This document shows, piece by piece, positions 18,616 through 27,965 of a stretch of DNA of 64,000 nt. Within the stretch, counting starts at the first letter, position 1, and each line of letters opens with the position of its first letter. The notes beneath the pieces were generated by a model. That model was not told where the DNA came from. It ran no database searches and saw only the letters and a list, made by a program, of their open reading frames with translations. Source of the stretch: Pseudomonas sp. UMAB-08 (lineage in GTDB: Bacteria > Pseudomonadota > Gammaproteobacteria > Pseudomonadales > Pseudomonadaceae); assembly GCF_900095225.1 (NCBI RefSeq), contig NZ_LT607433.1, positions 1 through 64,000 on the forward strand, given 5' to 3'. The position numbers were made by a program, and so were the translations under genes.

Positions 18616-20349
18616 TCAGGCCAGCGTCTCATCCATGCGCCCTTTGCGCCGGTAGGGAAAGACATCAATGATCTTGCCCGCCCGAATCGCGTCTTGCAGG
18701 CTTTTCCAGTAGTCGGCGTCGTACAACTCACCATGGAGTTCATTGAACAGCCGGCGCTGGCCCATGTCGGCAAACAGAAACGGTGGAAACTCCTCAGGGA
18801 AAATATCCAGCGGAGCAATCGAGTACCAAGGCTCCGAGGACATTTCATCTTCGGGCGTGCGCGGCGCCGGGATGCGGCGAAAATTGGCTTCGGTCAGGTA
18901 GCAAATTTCGTCGTAATCGTAGAACACCACCCGGCCGTGACGGGTCACGCCAAAGTTCTTCAGCAGCATATCGCCGGGGAAAATATTCGACGCAGCCAAC
19001 TGCTTGATCGCCAGCCCATAATCGTCCAGTGCTTCGCGCACCTGGGCTTCGTTGGCATTTTCCAGATAGAGGTTCAACGGCGTCATACGCCGCTCGGTCC
19101 AGCAGTGACGGATCAGGACGGTGTCGCCTTCGACTTCGACGGTCGACGCCGCCACGTCCAGCAGTTCGGCGAGGCACTCAGGATCGAACTTGCTCAACGG
19201 AAAACGGAAATCGGCGAATTCCTGGGTGTCGGCCATGCGCCCTACCCGGTCGACGCTTTTTACCAGACGGTATTTTTCGATCACCGTGGCACGGTCGACG
19301 TTTTTCGACGGCGCGAAGCGGTCCTTGATGATCTTGAACACCGTATTGAAACCCGGCAGGGTGAACACGCTCATGACCATGCCGCGCACACCGGGCGCCA
19401 TGATAAAGCGGTCGTCGGTAGTGGCCAGATGGTTGATCAGGGCGCGGTAGAACTCGGACTTGCCATGCTTGTAAAAGCCGATCGAGGTGTACAGCTCAGC
19501 GATGTGCTTGCCAGGCAAAATACGCTTGAGAAAGCCGATAAACTCCGCAGGCACTGGCACGTCGACCATGAAGTACGAGCGTGTGAACGAGAAGATGATC
19601 GACACATCAGCTTCATCGGTAATCAGCGCATCAATCTGGATACCACTGCCTTCACGGTGCAGCAGGGGGATTACCAGCGGCCATTGTTCGTCCTGGGTGA
19701 AAATGCGCCCGACCAGATACGCCCCCTTGTTGCGGTACAGAATCGACGAGAACAGCTCCACGCTGAGCGCCGGGTCCTTGCACACCCAATCGGGCAGGTT
19801 TTCCCGCAATTGCCCTTCGAGCCGTTGCAGATCACCCGGCAAGTCGGCAAACGGCACATCGAACTTATACTCGGCAAAAATCTGCTTGAGCATGCTCGAC
19901 AGTTCGCCTTGGGGCCGATAAGTGCGGGTTTGAGCCGCCTTGTCGTGGCGGCGCAGAGACGGACGCGTGGTGTGGATGAACATGCAGCCGTCGCTGATCA
20001 GGTCATGACTGAACAGGCCACAGAAAATCGAGTTGAACCAGGTTTCCGCCAGCTCATCGTCAAACCGTACGTCGATCAGGTTGATGTACGCACTTTTGAC
20101 CAGCGGCCAGCAGCTTACATCCAGCAGGCTCTGGGCATCGAACGTACCGTGCAAACGCTCGGTCACTTCGCTGACTTTCTCTTCGTAGAGATTGATCCGC
20201 GCTGCCGATGCTCGCTGAGCTTCCTGCCATAACGCTTGTTCGAAGCGCGCCTGAGCACCATCGGCAATCTGCCGAAAATGCTCTCGATAATCATCAAAAC
20301 CGTCAAGAATCATTTGGGCGATATCGGCGGCTGGCCATTGCTGCGGCAT
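18616..20349 (-). CDS. aceK: Isocitrate dehydrogenase kinase/phosphatase
   Basis: A 577-residue bifunctional enzyme that phosphorylates and dephosphorylates isocitrate dehydrogenase, setting the split between the TCA cycle and the glyoxylate shunt. Length and signatures match AceK: APGVRGMVMSVFTLPGFNTV (ATP-binding loop region), FKIIKDRFAPSK with the catalytic lysine, and RHGRVVFYDYDEICYLTEAN with the catalytic aspartates. Unlike in enterobacteria, no aceBA genes are adjacent; stand-alone aceK is normal in Pseudomonas. It begins at ATG 20349 with a modest GACGAG site. Confidence 0.96.
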   Translation of the reverse strand: MPQQWPAADIAQMILDGFDDYREHFRQIADGAQARFEQALWQEAQRASAARINLYEEKVSEVTERLHGTFDAQSLLDVSCWPLVKSAYINLIDVRFDDELAETWFNSIFCGLFSHDLISDGCMFIHTTRPSLRRHDKAAQTRTYRPQGELSSMLKQIFAEYKFDVPFADLPGDLQRLEGQLRENLPDWVCKDPALSVELFSSILYRNKGAYLVGRIFTQDEQWPLVIPLLHREGSGIQIDALITDEADVSIIFSFTRSYFMVDVPVPAEFIGFLKRILPGKHIAELYTSIGFYKHGKSEFYRALINHLATTDDRFIMAPGVRGMVMSVFTLPGFNTVFKIIKDRFAPSKNVDRATVIEKYRLVKSVDRVGRMADTQEFADFRFPLSKFDPECLAELLDVAASTVEVEGDTVLIRHCWTERRMTPLNLYLENANEAQVREALDDYGLAIKQLAASNIFPGDMLLKNFGVTRHGRVVFYDYDEICYLTEANFRRIPAPRTPEDEMSSEPWYSIAPLDIFPEEFPPFLFADMGQRRLFNELHGELYDADYWKSLQDAIRAGKIIDVFPYRRKGRMDETLA

Positions 20350-20478
20350 AAACAGATCTCGTCAGGAATTCGGAAGCCCGAGCTTAGCCAGTGGACAGGC
20401 ATAGGAGAAGCGTATTTTTACTCGCTCAGGTTGCGCTGAGCCCTCTGCCCCGGAGACACTCGCGCCCCGACCACCGGC

Positions 20479-21399
20479 ATGGAGCTGGCTTTGAGACCTG
20501 TTGACACCCTGCGTTTATTAGTACTTGCCGCCATCTGGGGCGCCAGTTTCCTGTTCATGCGGATCATCGCACCCGTGCTCGGCACCGTGCCGACAGCGTT
20601 TTTTCGCGTATCCATTGCCGCCGGCGGTTTGCTGGTGATCCTCTGGCTGATGCGGATTGATTGGGATTTTCGCGGCAAATTCAAAATCTGCCTGCTGCTG
20701 GGGATGATCAACTCCGGGCTGCCCGCGACCTTGTATTCATTGGCCGCTCAAGTATTGCCCGCCGGTTACTCATCGATTTTCAATGCAACGACGCCGCTGA
20801 TGGGCGTATTGATCGGTGGGTTGTTCTTCAACCAGAAACTGTCGCTGGTGAAAATCGCGGGGGTGTTTCTCGGTTTGTTCGGTGTCGGCATCCTGACCCG
20901 TGCGGGGCCCGTGGCTTTCGATCTGGAGTTGCTGATCGGCGCGCTGGCCTGTTTGCTGGCAACGACGAGCTACGGCTTTGCCGGCTTCCTCGCTCACCGC
21001 TGGCTCGATCAGCAAGGTGGCCTTGACCCAAGGCTCGCCACCGTCGGCAGCATGCTCGGCGCCACGCTGTTATTGCTGCCGCTGTTCGGCTACAGCGTCA
21101 TCAGCCATCCACCCGCCAGTTGGGGCGGGAGCAGCGTGTGGCTGTCGTTACTCGGATTGGGACTGGTGTGCACCGCGTTCGCCTACATCCTGTTTTTCCG
21201 GCTGCTTAGCGACATTGGCCCGCTCAGCTCGATGACCGTGACCTTCATGATCCCGCCCTTCGGCGTGCTGTGGGGTGCACTGTTTCTCGATGAACCGCTG
21301 TCGTGGGCACATTTGTATGGCGGCGTATTGATTGCGGTGGCGCTGTGGCTGGTGCTGAAACCTGTCGCAGTGGCGAAGGCTTCAGCAGGTGGGCATTAG
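20479..21399 (+). CDS. DMT-family membrane transporter
   Basis: A 306-residue protein with about ten membrane helices in two EamA repeats. Typical segments are AAIWGASFLFMRIIAPVLG near residues 15-33, SSIFNATTPLMGVLIGGLFF in repeat 1, and SSMTVTFMIPPFGVLWGALF in repeat 2. The substrate is unknown. It is divergent from aceK and convergent with the lpxO-like gene. It is not a recent duplicate of the transporter at 5946; the two share only family features. Confidence 0.9.
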   Translation: MELALRPVDTLRLLVLAAIWGASFLFMRIIAPVLGTVPTAFFRVSIAAGGLLVILWLMRIDWDFRGKFKICLLLGMINSGLPATLYSLAAQVLPAGYSSIFNATTPLMGVLIGGLFFNQKLSLVKIAGVFLGLFGVGILTRAGPVAFDLELLIGALACLLATTSYGFAGFLAHRWLDQQGGLDPRLATVGSMLGATLLLLPLFGYSVISHPPASWGGSSVWLSLLGLGLVCTAFAYILFFRLLSDIGPLSSMTVTFMIPPFGVLWGALFLDEPLSWAHLYGGVLIAVALWLVLKPVAVAKASAGGH

Positions 21400-21432
21400 C
21401 GTGCGGAACACAAACACCCGTCCGACGTTGTA

Positions 21433-22371
21433 TCAGCCGAACAGCCAATAGCCGAGCAAGGTCAGAACGATGACCGCCAATACCGGACGCATGACGCGGT
21501 AGGCCTTGGGGTGACGACGCTTGAACTGTTTGACGGTGGTGCTCATGCCATCGCTGAAACGCTTGCTGTAGGCATACGCCTGGTTGATCCCGCCAACACG
21601 TTCGTCATCGGTATTCTGCGGCGCCGTGGCGCTTCCCAAGACCTTACTGACCCAGCGATTGAGGCGGGTCATGAGTTTGGAACGCAGAGGCCGCTCGATG
21701 TCACAAAACAGAATCACCCGGGTGGTTTCGGTCTGGTTCTTGACCCAATGCACGTAGGTTTCATCGAACATCACGTCTTCGCCATCGCGCCAGGCATACA
21801 CCTGTCCATCAACGTAAATGCGGCAGTCATCCGAATTTGGCGTCGACAGCCCCAAGTGATAACGCAGCGAACCGGCAAACGGGTCGCGATGCGGGTTGAG
21901 GTGGCTATCCCCTGGCAACAGCGCGAACATCGCACCTTTGACGTTGGGAATGCTGTTCACCAGCGCGACGGTCTTGGGGCACAGCAGTTCAGCGGACGGC
22001 AAGGCTTTGTCGTACCACTTGAGGTAAAAGCGCTTCCAGCCTTTTTTGAAGAACGAACCGAAACCGGCATCGTTGTTCTTCTCGGCAGCGCGGATATATC
22101 CCTCGTCGAACAAATGCATGGCTTCGTCACGAATGATTTGCCAGTTGTCCTTGAGCACGTCCAGCTCAGGAAATTTTGTGCGGTCCAGGTAAGGCTTCGA
22201 GGGCACACCGGAAAACAGATACATCAACGCGTTATAAGGGGCAAACAACGCAGAATGGTTAACGAACTGACGTAGCAGAGGCAGTCGCGCTTTACCCCGC
22301 AGGTGCACATACAGCGTGCTGCCTACGAAAAGCATCAAAATCGAGGCCTTGGCGGCGAAAGAAAAGGTCAT
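21433..22371 (-). CDS. LpxO-like aspartyl/asparaginyl beta-hydroxylase
   Basis: A 312-residue protein with an N-terminal membrane helix (about 4-22), an Asp/Asn beta-hydroxylase domain and a C-terminal membrane helix (VMRPVLAVIVLTLLGYWLFG). The Fe(II)/2-oxoglutarate site is visible as LNPHRDPFAGSLRYHLGL and ETYVHWVKNQTE. This layout matches LpxO, which 2-hydroxylates a laurate chain of lipid A in Pseudomonas and Salmonella; two LpxO copies are common in Pseudomonas. ATG 22371 follows an AAGGAGAG site, so it is preferred over 22395. It converges with the DMT transporter. Confidence 0.87.
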   Translation of the reverse strand: MTFSFAAKASILMLFVGSTLYVHLRGKARLPLLRQFVNHSALFAPYNALMYLFSGVPSKPYLDRTKFPELDVLKDNWQIIRDEAMHLFDEGYIRAAEKNNDAGFGSFFKKGWKRFYLKWYDKALPSAELLCPKTVALVNSIPNVKGAMFALLPGDSHLNPHRDPFAGSLRYHLGLSTPNSDDCRIYVDGQVYAWRDGEDVMFDETYVHWVKNQTETTRVILFCDIERPLRSKLMTRLNRWVSKVLGSATAPQNTDDERVGGINQAYAYSKRFSDGMSTTVKQFKRRHPKAYRVMRPVLAVIVLTLLGYWLFG

Positions 22372-22563
22372 GAAACTCTCCTTGAAAATAGACAACTAAC
22401 TGCACGCCGCGGCACTGTTTTAATTATCTGATCCTGAAAGCGGCTGTTGCGGGAACAACCGCTCACGCATTCCGTCTTTGCGAAATGCGCGCACAGCGGG
22501 TTGGAAGCCGGCCATCATAAGCCTTCACGGGCCGGGTACAAAGCGACCTAAGACCAAAATAGG

Positions 22564-23538
22564 TTACTGCTGATTTTCCTGATCAGTAAACAGATCGCTG
22601 AACAGCATGCTCGACAGGTAACGCTCACCCGAGTCGGGCAGGATCACGACAATGGTTTTGCCCTGCATTTCCGGGGTTTCAGCCATGCGTACCGCTGCGG
22701 CCATGGCTGCGCCGCAAGAAATACCGCACAAAATCCCTTCTTCGCGCATCAGACGCAATGCCATGGCCTTGGACTCTTCATCGCTGACCAGCTCGACCCG
22801 ATCAATGATCGACAAGTCGAGGTTCTTGGGGATGAAACCCGCACCGATCCCCTGAATTTTGTGCGGGGCAGGTTTGATTTCTTCACCGGCCAGCGTCTGG
22901 CTGATGATCGGCGAACCAATGGGCTCGACCGCCACCGACAGAATGGGCTTGCCCGCCGTGTGCTTGATGTAACGCGAAATCCCGGTAATCGTGCCCCCGG
23001 TACCCACGCCCGCCACTAGCACATCGATGGCACCGTCAGTGTCGTTCCAGATTTCAGGGCCCGTGGTCTTCTCATGGATCGCCGGGTTGGCCGGATTATC
23101 GAACTGTGAGGGCATGAAATAGAGGGGCGGATTACTGGCGACCAGCTCTTCGGCTTTTTCAATGGCACCTTTCATGCCTTTGGCAGGCTCGGTCAGGACC
23201 AGTTCAGCGCCCAATGCCTTGAGCACCTTGCGTCGTTCGATGCTCATCGACGCAGGCATGGTCAGCACCAGTTTGTAACCACGGGCCGCCGCCACAAAAG
23301 CCAAACCGATCCCGGTATTGCCTGAAGTCGGCTCGACGATGGTCATGCCCGGCTTGAGCTTACCGCTGCTTTCAGCGTCCCAGATCATGCTGGCGCCGAT
23401 TCGGCATTTCACCGAGTATCCGGGGTTGCGCCCTTCAATCTTGGCCAGGATAGTGACCCCGCGCGGTGCGATACGGTTGATCTGCACCAGCGGCGTGTTA
23501 CCGATGGAATGGGCATTGTCAGCGTAGATGCGGCTCAT
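22564..23538 (-). CDS. cysK: Cysteine synthase A
   Basis: A 324-residue O-acetylserine sulfhydrylase. The PLP lysine is K44 in GYSVKCRIGA. The substrate loop EPTSGNTGIGLAFVAAARG and the PLP phosphate-binding loop GVGTGGTITGISRYIK are intact, and the C-terminal PDSGERYLSSMLF is typical of CysK. It makes cysteine from O-acetylserine and sulfide. The frame extends to 23937, but ATG 23538 starts the conserved MSRIYADNAHSIGNTPL. It is divergent from the DUF748 gene, 126 nt away. Confidence 0.95.
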   Translation of the reverse strand: MSRIYADNAHSIGNTPLVQINRIAPRGVTILAKIEGRNPGYSVKCRIGASMIWDAESSGKLKPGMTIVEPTSGNTGIGLAFVAAARGYKLVLTMPASMSIERRKVLKALGAELVLTEPAKGMKGAIEKAEELVASNPPLYFMPSQFDNPANPAIHEKTTGPEIWNDTDGAIDVLVAGVGTGGTITGISRYIKHTAGKPILSVAVEPIGSPIISQTLAGEEIKPAPHKIQGIGAGFIPKNLDLSIIDRVELVSDEESKAMALRLMREEGILCGISCGAAMAAAVRMAETPEMQGKTIVVILPDSGERYLSSMLFSDLFTDQENQQ

Positions 23539-23664
23539 GGCGGTGTCCTTGTGCACGTGCTTGAAAAACTCAAAGCGTATGCCGCCAGCCGGGGTGCGTC
23601 CAGTCGTAGCGAACGGATGCCGAGCCAGACAGTCAACAGCTCTACTGAACAGGAGACCCTCAAC

Positions 23665-24735
23665 ATGAAACGTCGCTATAGCTGGCCTCTTTGGACCGTT
23701 GCGGGAATCGTTGTCTTGCTGATTGCCGCAGACATCGCCCTGCCCTATCTGGTGCGTAACTATTTGAACGATAAACTCGCAAATATGGGCGACTACCGTG
23801 GCCAGGTCGCCGACGTCGATCTGGCCCTGTGGCGTGGGGCGTACCGAATCAATGGGCTGAGTATCGTCAAGGTGCAGGGCAAGGTACCCGTGCCATTCGT
23901 CAACGCGCCGGTCATCGACCTGGCCGTGAGCTGGCATTCGTTATGGTATGACCGTGCCGTGGTGGCCCAGGTAATCTTCATCAAACCCGAGCTGAACTTC
24001 GTCGACGGCGGCACCAACAAACAAGCTTCGCAGACCGGTCAAGGCACCGACTGGCGTGCCCAATTGAACAAGCTGTTGCCCATTACCCTCAACGAAGTAC
24101 GTATAGATGATGGACGCATCACCTTCAATAATTTCAACTCGACGCCGAAAGTGAGGATCGAAGCCGATCACGTCAACGCCAGCCTGTTCAACCTGACCAA
24201 TATCGCCGATGCAAAAGGCATGCACGAAGCCCGATTTGAGGGCAAAGCCCTGTTACCCGGGAACGCACCGCTGGAAACCTCGGCCACATTCGATCCATTC
24301 AGTAATTTTGAAGACTTCGATTTCCGCCTCCGTTCGATCGGGATAGAACTTAAAAGCCTCAACGACTTCGCTTCGGCCTACGGCAAATTCGACTTCAATG
24401 CCGGCAGCGGTGACGTGGTGATCGAAGCCCAAGCCAAAAAGGGCAAGCTCAGCGGCTATATCAAACCGCTGCTGCGCGATGTCGAGGTGTTCAACTGGCA
24501 GCAGGATGTCGAGAACCAGAACAAGAGCTTCTTCCGCTCGATCTGGGAAGCCGTGGTCGGCACCAGCGAAACCGTCTTGAAGAACCAGAGCAAAAACCAG
24601 TTCGCCACCCGCGTAGAACTCAGTGGCAGCGTGCACCAACAAGACATCAGCGGCTTTCAGGCATTCCTGCAGATCCTGCACAACGCCTTCATTCAAGCGT
24701 TCAACACCCGCTATGACAACAGCAAAACACAGTAG
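23665..24735 (+). CDS. DUF748 domain protein, envelope-associated
   Basis: A 356-residue protein with an N-terminal membrane helix (about 7-27, WTVAGIVVLLIAADIALPYL) and an extended beta-rich periplasmic part. It matches the AsmA-related DUF748 family: the GQVADVDLALWRGAYRINGL opening and FVDGGTNKQ region are typical. AsmA-like proteins are linked to lipid traffic between membranes; for this small member that is only an analogy. AGGAG precedes the ATG. It is followed by a strong hairpin at 24817-24841 and then the MoxR/VWA pair. Confidence 0.85.
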   Translation: MKRRYSWPLWTVAGIVVLLIAADIALPYLVRNYLNDKLANMGDYRGQVADVDLALWRGAYRINGLSIVKVQGKVPVPFVNAPVIDLAVSWHSLWYDRAVVAQVIFIKPELNFVDGGTNKQASQTGQGTDWRAQLNKLLPITLNEVRIDDGRITFNNFNSTPKVRIEADHVNASLFNLTNIADAKGMHEARFEGKALLPGNAPLETSATFDPFSNFEDFDFRLRSIGIELKSLNDFASAYGKFDFNAGSGDVVIEAQAKKGKLSGYIKPLLRDVEVFNWQQDVENQNKSFFRSIWEAVVGTSETVLKNQSKNQFATRVELSGSVHQQDISGFQAFLQILHNAFIQAFNTRYDNSKTQ

Positions 24736-24816
24736 CCAAGGTGGATTAGTGCTTTTTTCAAAGGGGACAGGACTTAAACAGCGGCTGATCTAATCTTGAT
24801 CCAGTCAAATCGTGAC

Positions 24817-24841
24817 GCGCCATTCAGAGACTGAATGGCGC
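24817..24841. terminator. Strong hairpin downstream of the DUF748 gene
   Basis: GCGCCATTCAG and CTGAATGGCGC form an 11-bp perfect stem with a 3-nt loop (AGA). It lies between the DUF748 stop and the moxR start. There is no T tract, so it could be a terminator or an RNA-stabilising element. Confidence 0.55.
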
Positions 24842-24938
24842 CTCTGCGTTCACAGTCGCCCGGCCTGCGCGGTATAGTCGGCACATTAAGCACCCCATTT
24901 TTGCGCCGTTTCAGGCGATACCGTTCGAGGATTTTTAG

Positions 24939-25784
24939 ATGAAGTTCGAAGGCACCAGCGCATACGTCGCCACTGACGACCTGAAGCTCGCGGTCAACGC
25001 TGCTATCACTCTGGAGCGGCCACTGCTGGTCAAAGGCGAGCCTGGCACCGGTAAAACCATGTTGGCCGAACAACTGGCCGAGTCCTTCGGCGCACGGTTG
25101 ATTACCTGGCACATCAAATCCACCACCAAGGCGCATCAGGGCCTGTACGAGTACGACGCCGTCAGCCGTTTGCGTGATTCGCAGTTGGGTGTGGATAAAG
25201 TCCACGACGTACGTAACTACCTGAAGAAGGGCAAGCTGTGGGAAGCCTTCGAGGCCGAAGAGCGGGTCATCCTGCTGATCGATGAGATCGACAAGGCCGA
25301 CATCGAGTTCCCTAACGACCTGCTGCAAGAACTCGACAAGATGGAGTTCTATGTGTACGAGATCGATGAAACGATCAAAGCGAAAGTACGCCCGATCATC
25401 ATCATTACGTCGAACAACGAAAAAGAACTGCCTGACGCGTTCCTGCGTCGTTGCTTCTTTCACTACATCGCCTTCCCGGACCGCGTCACCCTGCAAAAGA
25501 TTGTCGATGTGCATTACCCGAACATCAAAAAGGATCTGGTCAGCGAAGCCCTCGATGTGTTCTTCGACGTGCGCAAAGTCCCCGGGCTGAAGAAAAAGCC
25601 GTCCACATCGGAACTGGTCGACTGGCTGAAACTGCTGATGGCCGACAACATCGGCGAAGCGGTGCTGCGCGAGCGCGACCCCACCAAGGCGATCCCGCCG
25701 CTGGCCGGAGCCTTGGTCAAGAATGAGCAGGACGTGCAATTGCTTGAGCGCCTGGCGTTCATGAGCCGTCGCGGCAACCGCTAA
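24939..25784 (+). CDS. MoxR-family AAA+ ATPase
   Basis: A 281-residue AAA+ ATPase of the MoxR group. Walker A is GEPGTGKT at residues 33-40, Walker B is LLIDEID at 112-118 and sensor 1 is IIITSNNEKELPDAFLRRC. MoxR ATPases act as chaperones that load metal or mature partner complexes, usually with a VWA-domain partner encoded next door, as here. A GAGGA site precedes the ATG. The next gene begins 21 nt downstream, so the pair is an operon. The client of this pair is not known. Confidence 0.93.
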   Translation: MKFEGTSAYVATDDLKLAVNAAITLERPLLVKGEPGTGKTMLAEQLAESFGARLITWHIKSTTKAHQGLYEYDAVSRLRDSQLGVDKVHDVRNYLKKGKLWEAFEAEERVILLIDEIDKADIEFPNDLLQELDKMEFYVYEIDETIKAKVRPIIIITSNNEKELPDAFLRRCFFHYIAFPDRVTLQKIVDVHYPNIKKDLVSEALDVFFDVRKVPGLKKKPSTSELVDWLKLLMADNIGEAVLRERDPTKAIPPLAGALVKNEQDVQLLERLAFMSRRGNR

Positions 25785-25805
25785 GCACGAATAAGGGCGA
25801 TTGCC

Positions 25806-26984
25806 ATGCTGCTCAACCTGTTCAATGAAATGCGTGCAGCCAAGGTGCCGGTGTCGGTGCGCGAGCTGCTCGATCTGATCAATGCGCTGAAACAGCGGGT
25901 CACCTTCGCTGACATGGACGAGTTCTACTTTCTCGCCCGCACTATTCTGGTCAAGGATGAACGCCACTTCGACAAGTTCGACCGGGCGTTCGGCGCCTAC
26001 TTCAACGGCCTGGAAAAGCTCGATGATCATCTGCAGGCGCTGATCCCTGAAGATTGGCTGCGCAAGGAATTCGAACGCTCCTTGACCGACGAAGAACGCG
26101 CGCAGATCCAGACCCTGGGTGGCCTGGACAAGCTGATCGAAGAATTCAAGAAACGCCTTGAAGAGCAAAAAGAACGCCACGCGGGCGGCAACAAGTGGAT
26201 CGGCACAGGCGGCACCAGCCCATTCGGCTCAGGCGGCTTCAACCCGGAAGGTATCCGCGTAGGTGATGCTGGCAAGCGCCAAGGCAAAGCAGTCAAGGTC
26301 TGGGACCAGCGCGAGTACCGGAACCTCGACGATCAGGTCGAGTTGGGCACGCGCAACATCAAGATTGCGCTGCGCCGCTTGCGTAAATTCGCCCGTCAAG
26401 GCGCCGCTGAAGAGCTCGACATCGACGGCACCATCGACCACACCGCCCGTGATGCGGGCCTGCTGAACATTCAGATGCGCCCGGAACGGCGCAACACCAT
26501 CAAGTTGTTGCTGCTGTTCGACATCGGCGGCTCAATGGATGCTCACGTCAAAACCTGCGAAGAGCTGTTCTCGGCGTGCAAGACCGAGTTCAAACACCTG
26601 GAGTATTTCTACTTCCATAACTTCATTTATGAGTCGGTGTGGAAGAACAACTTGCGCCGTGGCGCGGAGCGCACCGCCACCCAGGACTTGCTGAACAAAT
26701 ACGGTGGCGATTACAAAGTGATCTTTATCGGCGACGCGGCCATGGCGCCCTACGAAATCACCCAGGCGGGTGGCAGTGTAGAGCACTGGAACGAAGAGCC
26801 GGGTTATCTGTGGATGCAGCGCTTCAAGGAGAAATACAAGAAGCTCATCTGGATCAACCCCTACCCCAAAGACACCTGGAACTACACCGCCTCGACCAAC
26901 ATCGTGCGCGATCTGATCGACGACCAGATGTTCCCGCTGACCTTGCGTGGGCTGGAAGAAGGCATGCGGTTTTTGGCGAAATAG
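25806..26984 (+). CDS. VWA domain-containing (CoxE-like) protein
   Basis: A 392-residue partner of the MoxR ATPase. The N-terminal 150 residues are helical. A von Willebrand A domain in the C-terminal half has the metal-ion-dependent adhesion site DIGGSMDAHV, with D239 as first ligand. DxGGS in place of the classic DxSxS is usual in this CoxE-like branch. A glycine-rich linker (GTGGTSPFGSGGFNPEG) lies near residues 138-154. It is predicted cytoplasmic. It converges with pxpC across a hairpin at 26995-27036. Confidence 0.9.
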   Translation: MLLNLFNEMRAAKVPVSVRELLDLINALKQRVTFADMDEFYFLARTILVKDERHFDKFDRAFGAYFNGLEKLDDHLQALIPEDWLRKEFERSLTDEERAQIQTLGGLDKLIEEFKKRLEEQKERHAGGNKWIGTGGTSPFGSGGFNPEGIRVGDAGKRQGKAVKVWDQREYRNLDDQVELGTRNIKIALRRLRKFARQGAAEELDIDGTIDHTARDAGLLNIQMRPERRNTIKLLLLFDIGGSMDAHVKTCEELFSACKTEFKHLEYFYFHNFIYESVWKNNLRRGAERTATQDLLNKYGGDYKVIFIGDAAMAPYEITQAGGSVEHWNEEPGYLWMQRFKEKYKKLIWINPYPKDTWNYTASTNIVRDLIDDQMFPLTLRGLEEGMRFLAK

Positions 26985-26994
26985 CTGCCTGACA

Positions 26995-27036
26995 GTAATG
27001 GCCACCTCGTAAATTCATTCGCGAAGCGGCCATTAC
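26995..27036. terminator. REP-like hairpin between the VWA gene and pxpC
   Basis: GTAATGGCC at 26995-27003 pairs with GGCCATTAC at 27028-27036. The loop carries ATTCATTCGCGAAG, which resembles the core of Pseudomonas REP sequences. Position between convergent stops suggests a bidirectional terminator. Confidence 0.55.
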
Positions 27037-27044
27037 TTTCACCC

Positions 27045-27965
27045 TCAACCCTGAAAACGCTGCACATACGCCACATGCTGCTGATGCGCTGTTGCCTGCA
27101 CAATCGGCTTGAGCCGGACAGGTGCACCCGGCAGGCATTGCGCCAGTCGGGCCAATGACAGCGGAGTCAACGCCCCAAGCCTTGGGTACCCGCCGATGGT
27201 TTGCCGGTCATTGAGCAGCACAATCGGTTGCCCGTCAGGCGGCACCTGAATCGCGCCCAGCGGGATGCCTTCGGAGATCAGCGGCGCGCCTTGGTAAACC
27301 AGTTCCGGTCCCAGCAGACGAATGCCCATCCGGTCGGCACGGCTGTCGAGGGTCCACTCGCTGTTGAAGGCATCGAACAGGCTCAGGCCGCTGAACTGGC
27401 CAATTTGTGCGCCGAGCACGACGTCCAATGGACTGTTCAGGTTGAGGTCGGGGATCAAATGATCCGGCAGAGCATCCAGGACGAACGCCGAACCGGCGTA
27501 AGACAGGTGATCCCCTTTGGCCAACGCCTTGCCCATTCCATCCAGCCCGCCCAATTCTTCGCGCACCACCGTAGCGCAACTGCCGAGCACCGGTGGCGCA
27601 TCGAAACCGCCGGGCGCCGCCAAGTAGGCTCGCGCACCCAGAATCGGTTGGGTAAAGCGTAACCGCTCGCCCTTGCGCATGAAAAAACTGCGCCAGGGTG
27701 CCAGAGGCCGACTGTCGAGCATCGCGCCAAGATCGGCACCCGCCAGCGCCAGACAACAATCCTGTTCGGCGATCAGGGTCAAGCCGCCCAGCGTCACCTC
27801 AATCACCGCCGCGTCCAGCGGATTGCCCAGCAGTTTGTTCGCCCAGGACATCGAGACCCAATCTGCCGCCCCGCCTTGGGTCACGCCCAAATGACGAACA
27901 CCAAAACGTCCGGCATCCTGGAGCAGGCACAAAGGGGTGCTGGCTTCGATCAATAAAGCCCTCAT
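27045..27965 (-). CDS. pxpC: 5-oxoprolinase subunit PxpC
   Basis: A 306-residue biotin-dependent carboxyltransferase-like protein (KipA/PxpC type). With PxpA and PxpB it forms the bacterial ATP-dependent 5-oxoprolinase that opens pyroglutamate to glutamate. Signatures are LQDAGRFGVRHLGVTQGGAA near residue 16 and the C-terminal IQVPPDGQPIVLLNDRQTIG, then GYPRLGAL. Its ATG overlaps the pxpB stop by four bases, indicating translational coupling. It is the last gene of the pxpABC run. Confidence 0.93.
   Translation of the reverse strand: MRALLIEASTPLCLLQDAGRFGVRHLGVTQGGAADWVSMSWANKLLGNPLDAAVIEVTLGGLTLIAEQDCCLALAGADLGAMLDSRPLAPWRSFFMRKGERLRFTQPILGARAYLAAPGGFDAPPVLGSCATVVREELGGLDGMGKALAKGDHLSYAGSAFVLDALPDHLIPDLNLNSPLDVVLGAQIGQFSGLSLFDAFNSEWTLDSRADRMGIRLLGPELVYQGAPLISEGIPLGAIQVPPDGQPIVLLNDRQTIGGYPRLGALTPLSLARLAQCLPGAPVRLKPIVQATAHQQHVAYVQRFQG

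Noticed and set aside
18694..20232. A 512-codon plus-strand open frame
   Set aside because: It is the complement of aceK and encodes no recognisable domain.
24755..24780. CAAAGGGGACAGGACTT, reminiscent of sequences flanking REP-associated transposases
   Set aside because: Only one short copy is present and no transposase or paired repeat is near.
24774..26180. A 468-codon minus-strand open frame
   Set aside because: It is antisense to the MoxR and VWA genes, both with intact motifs.
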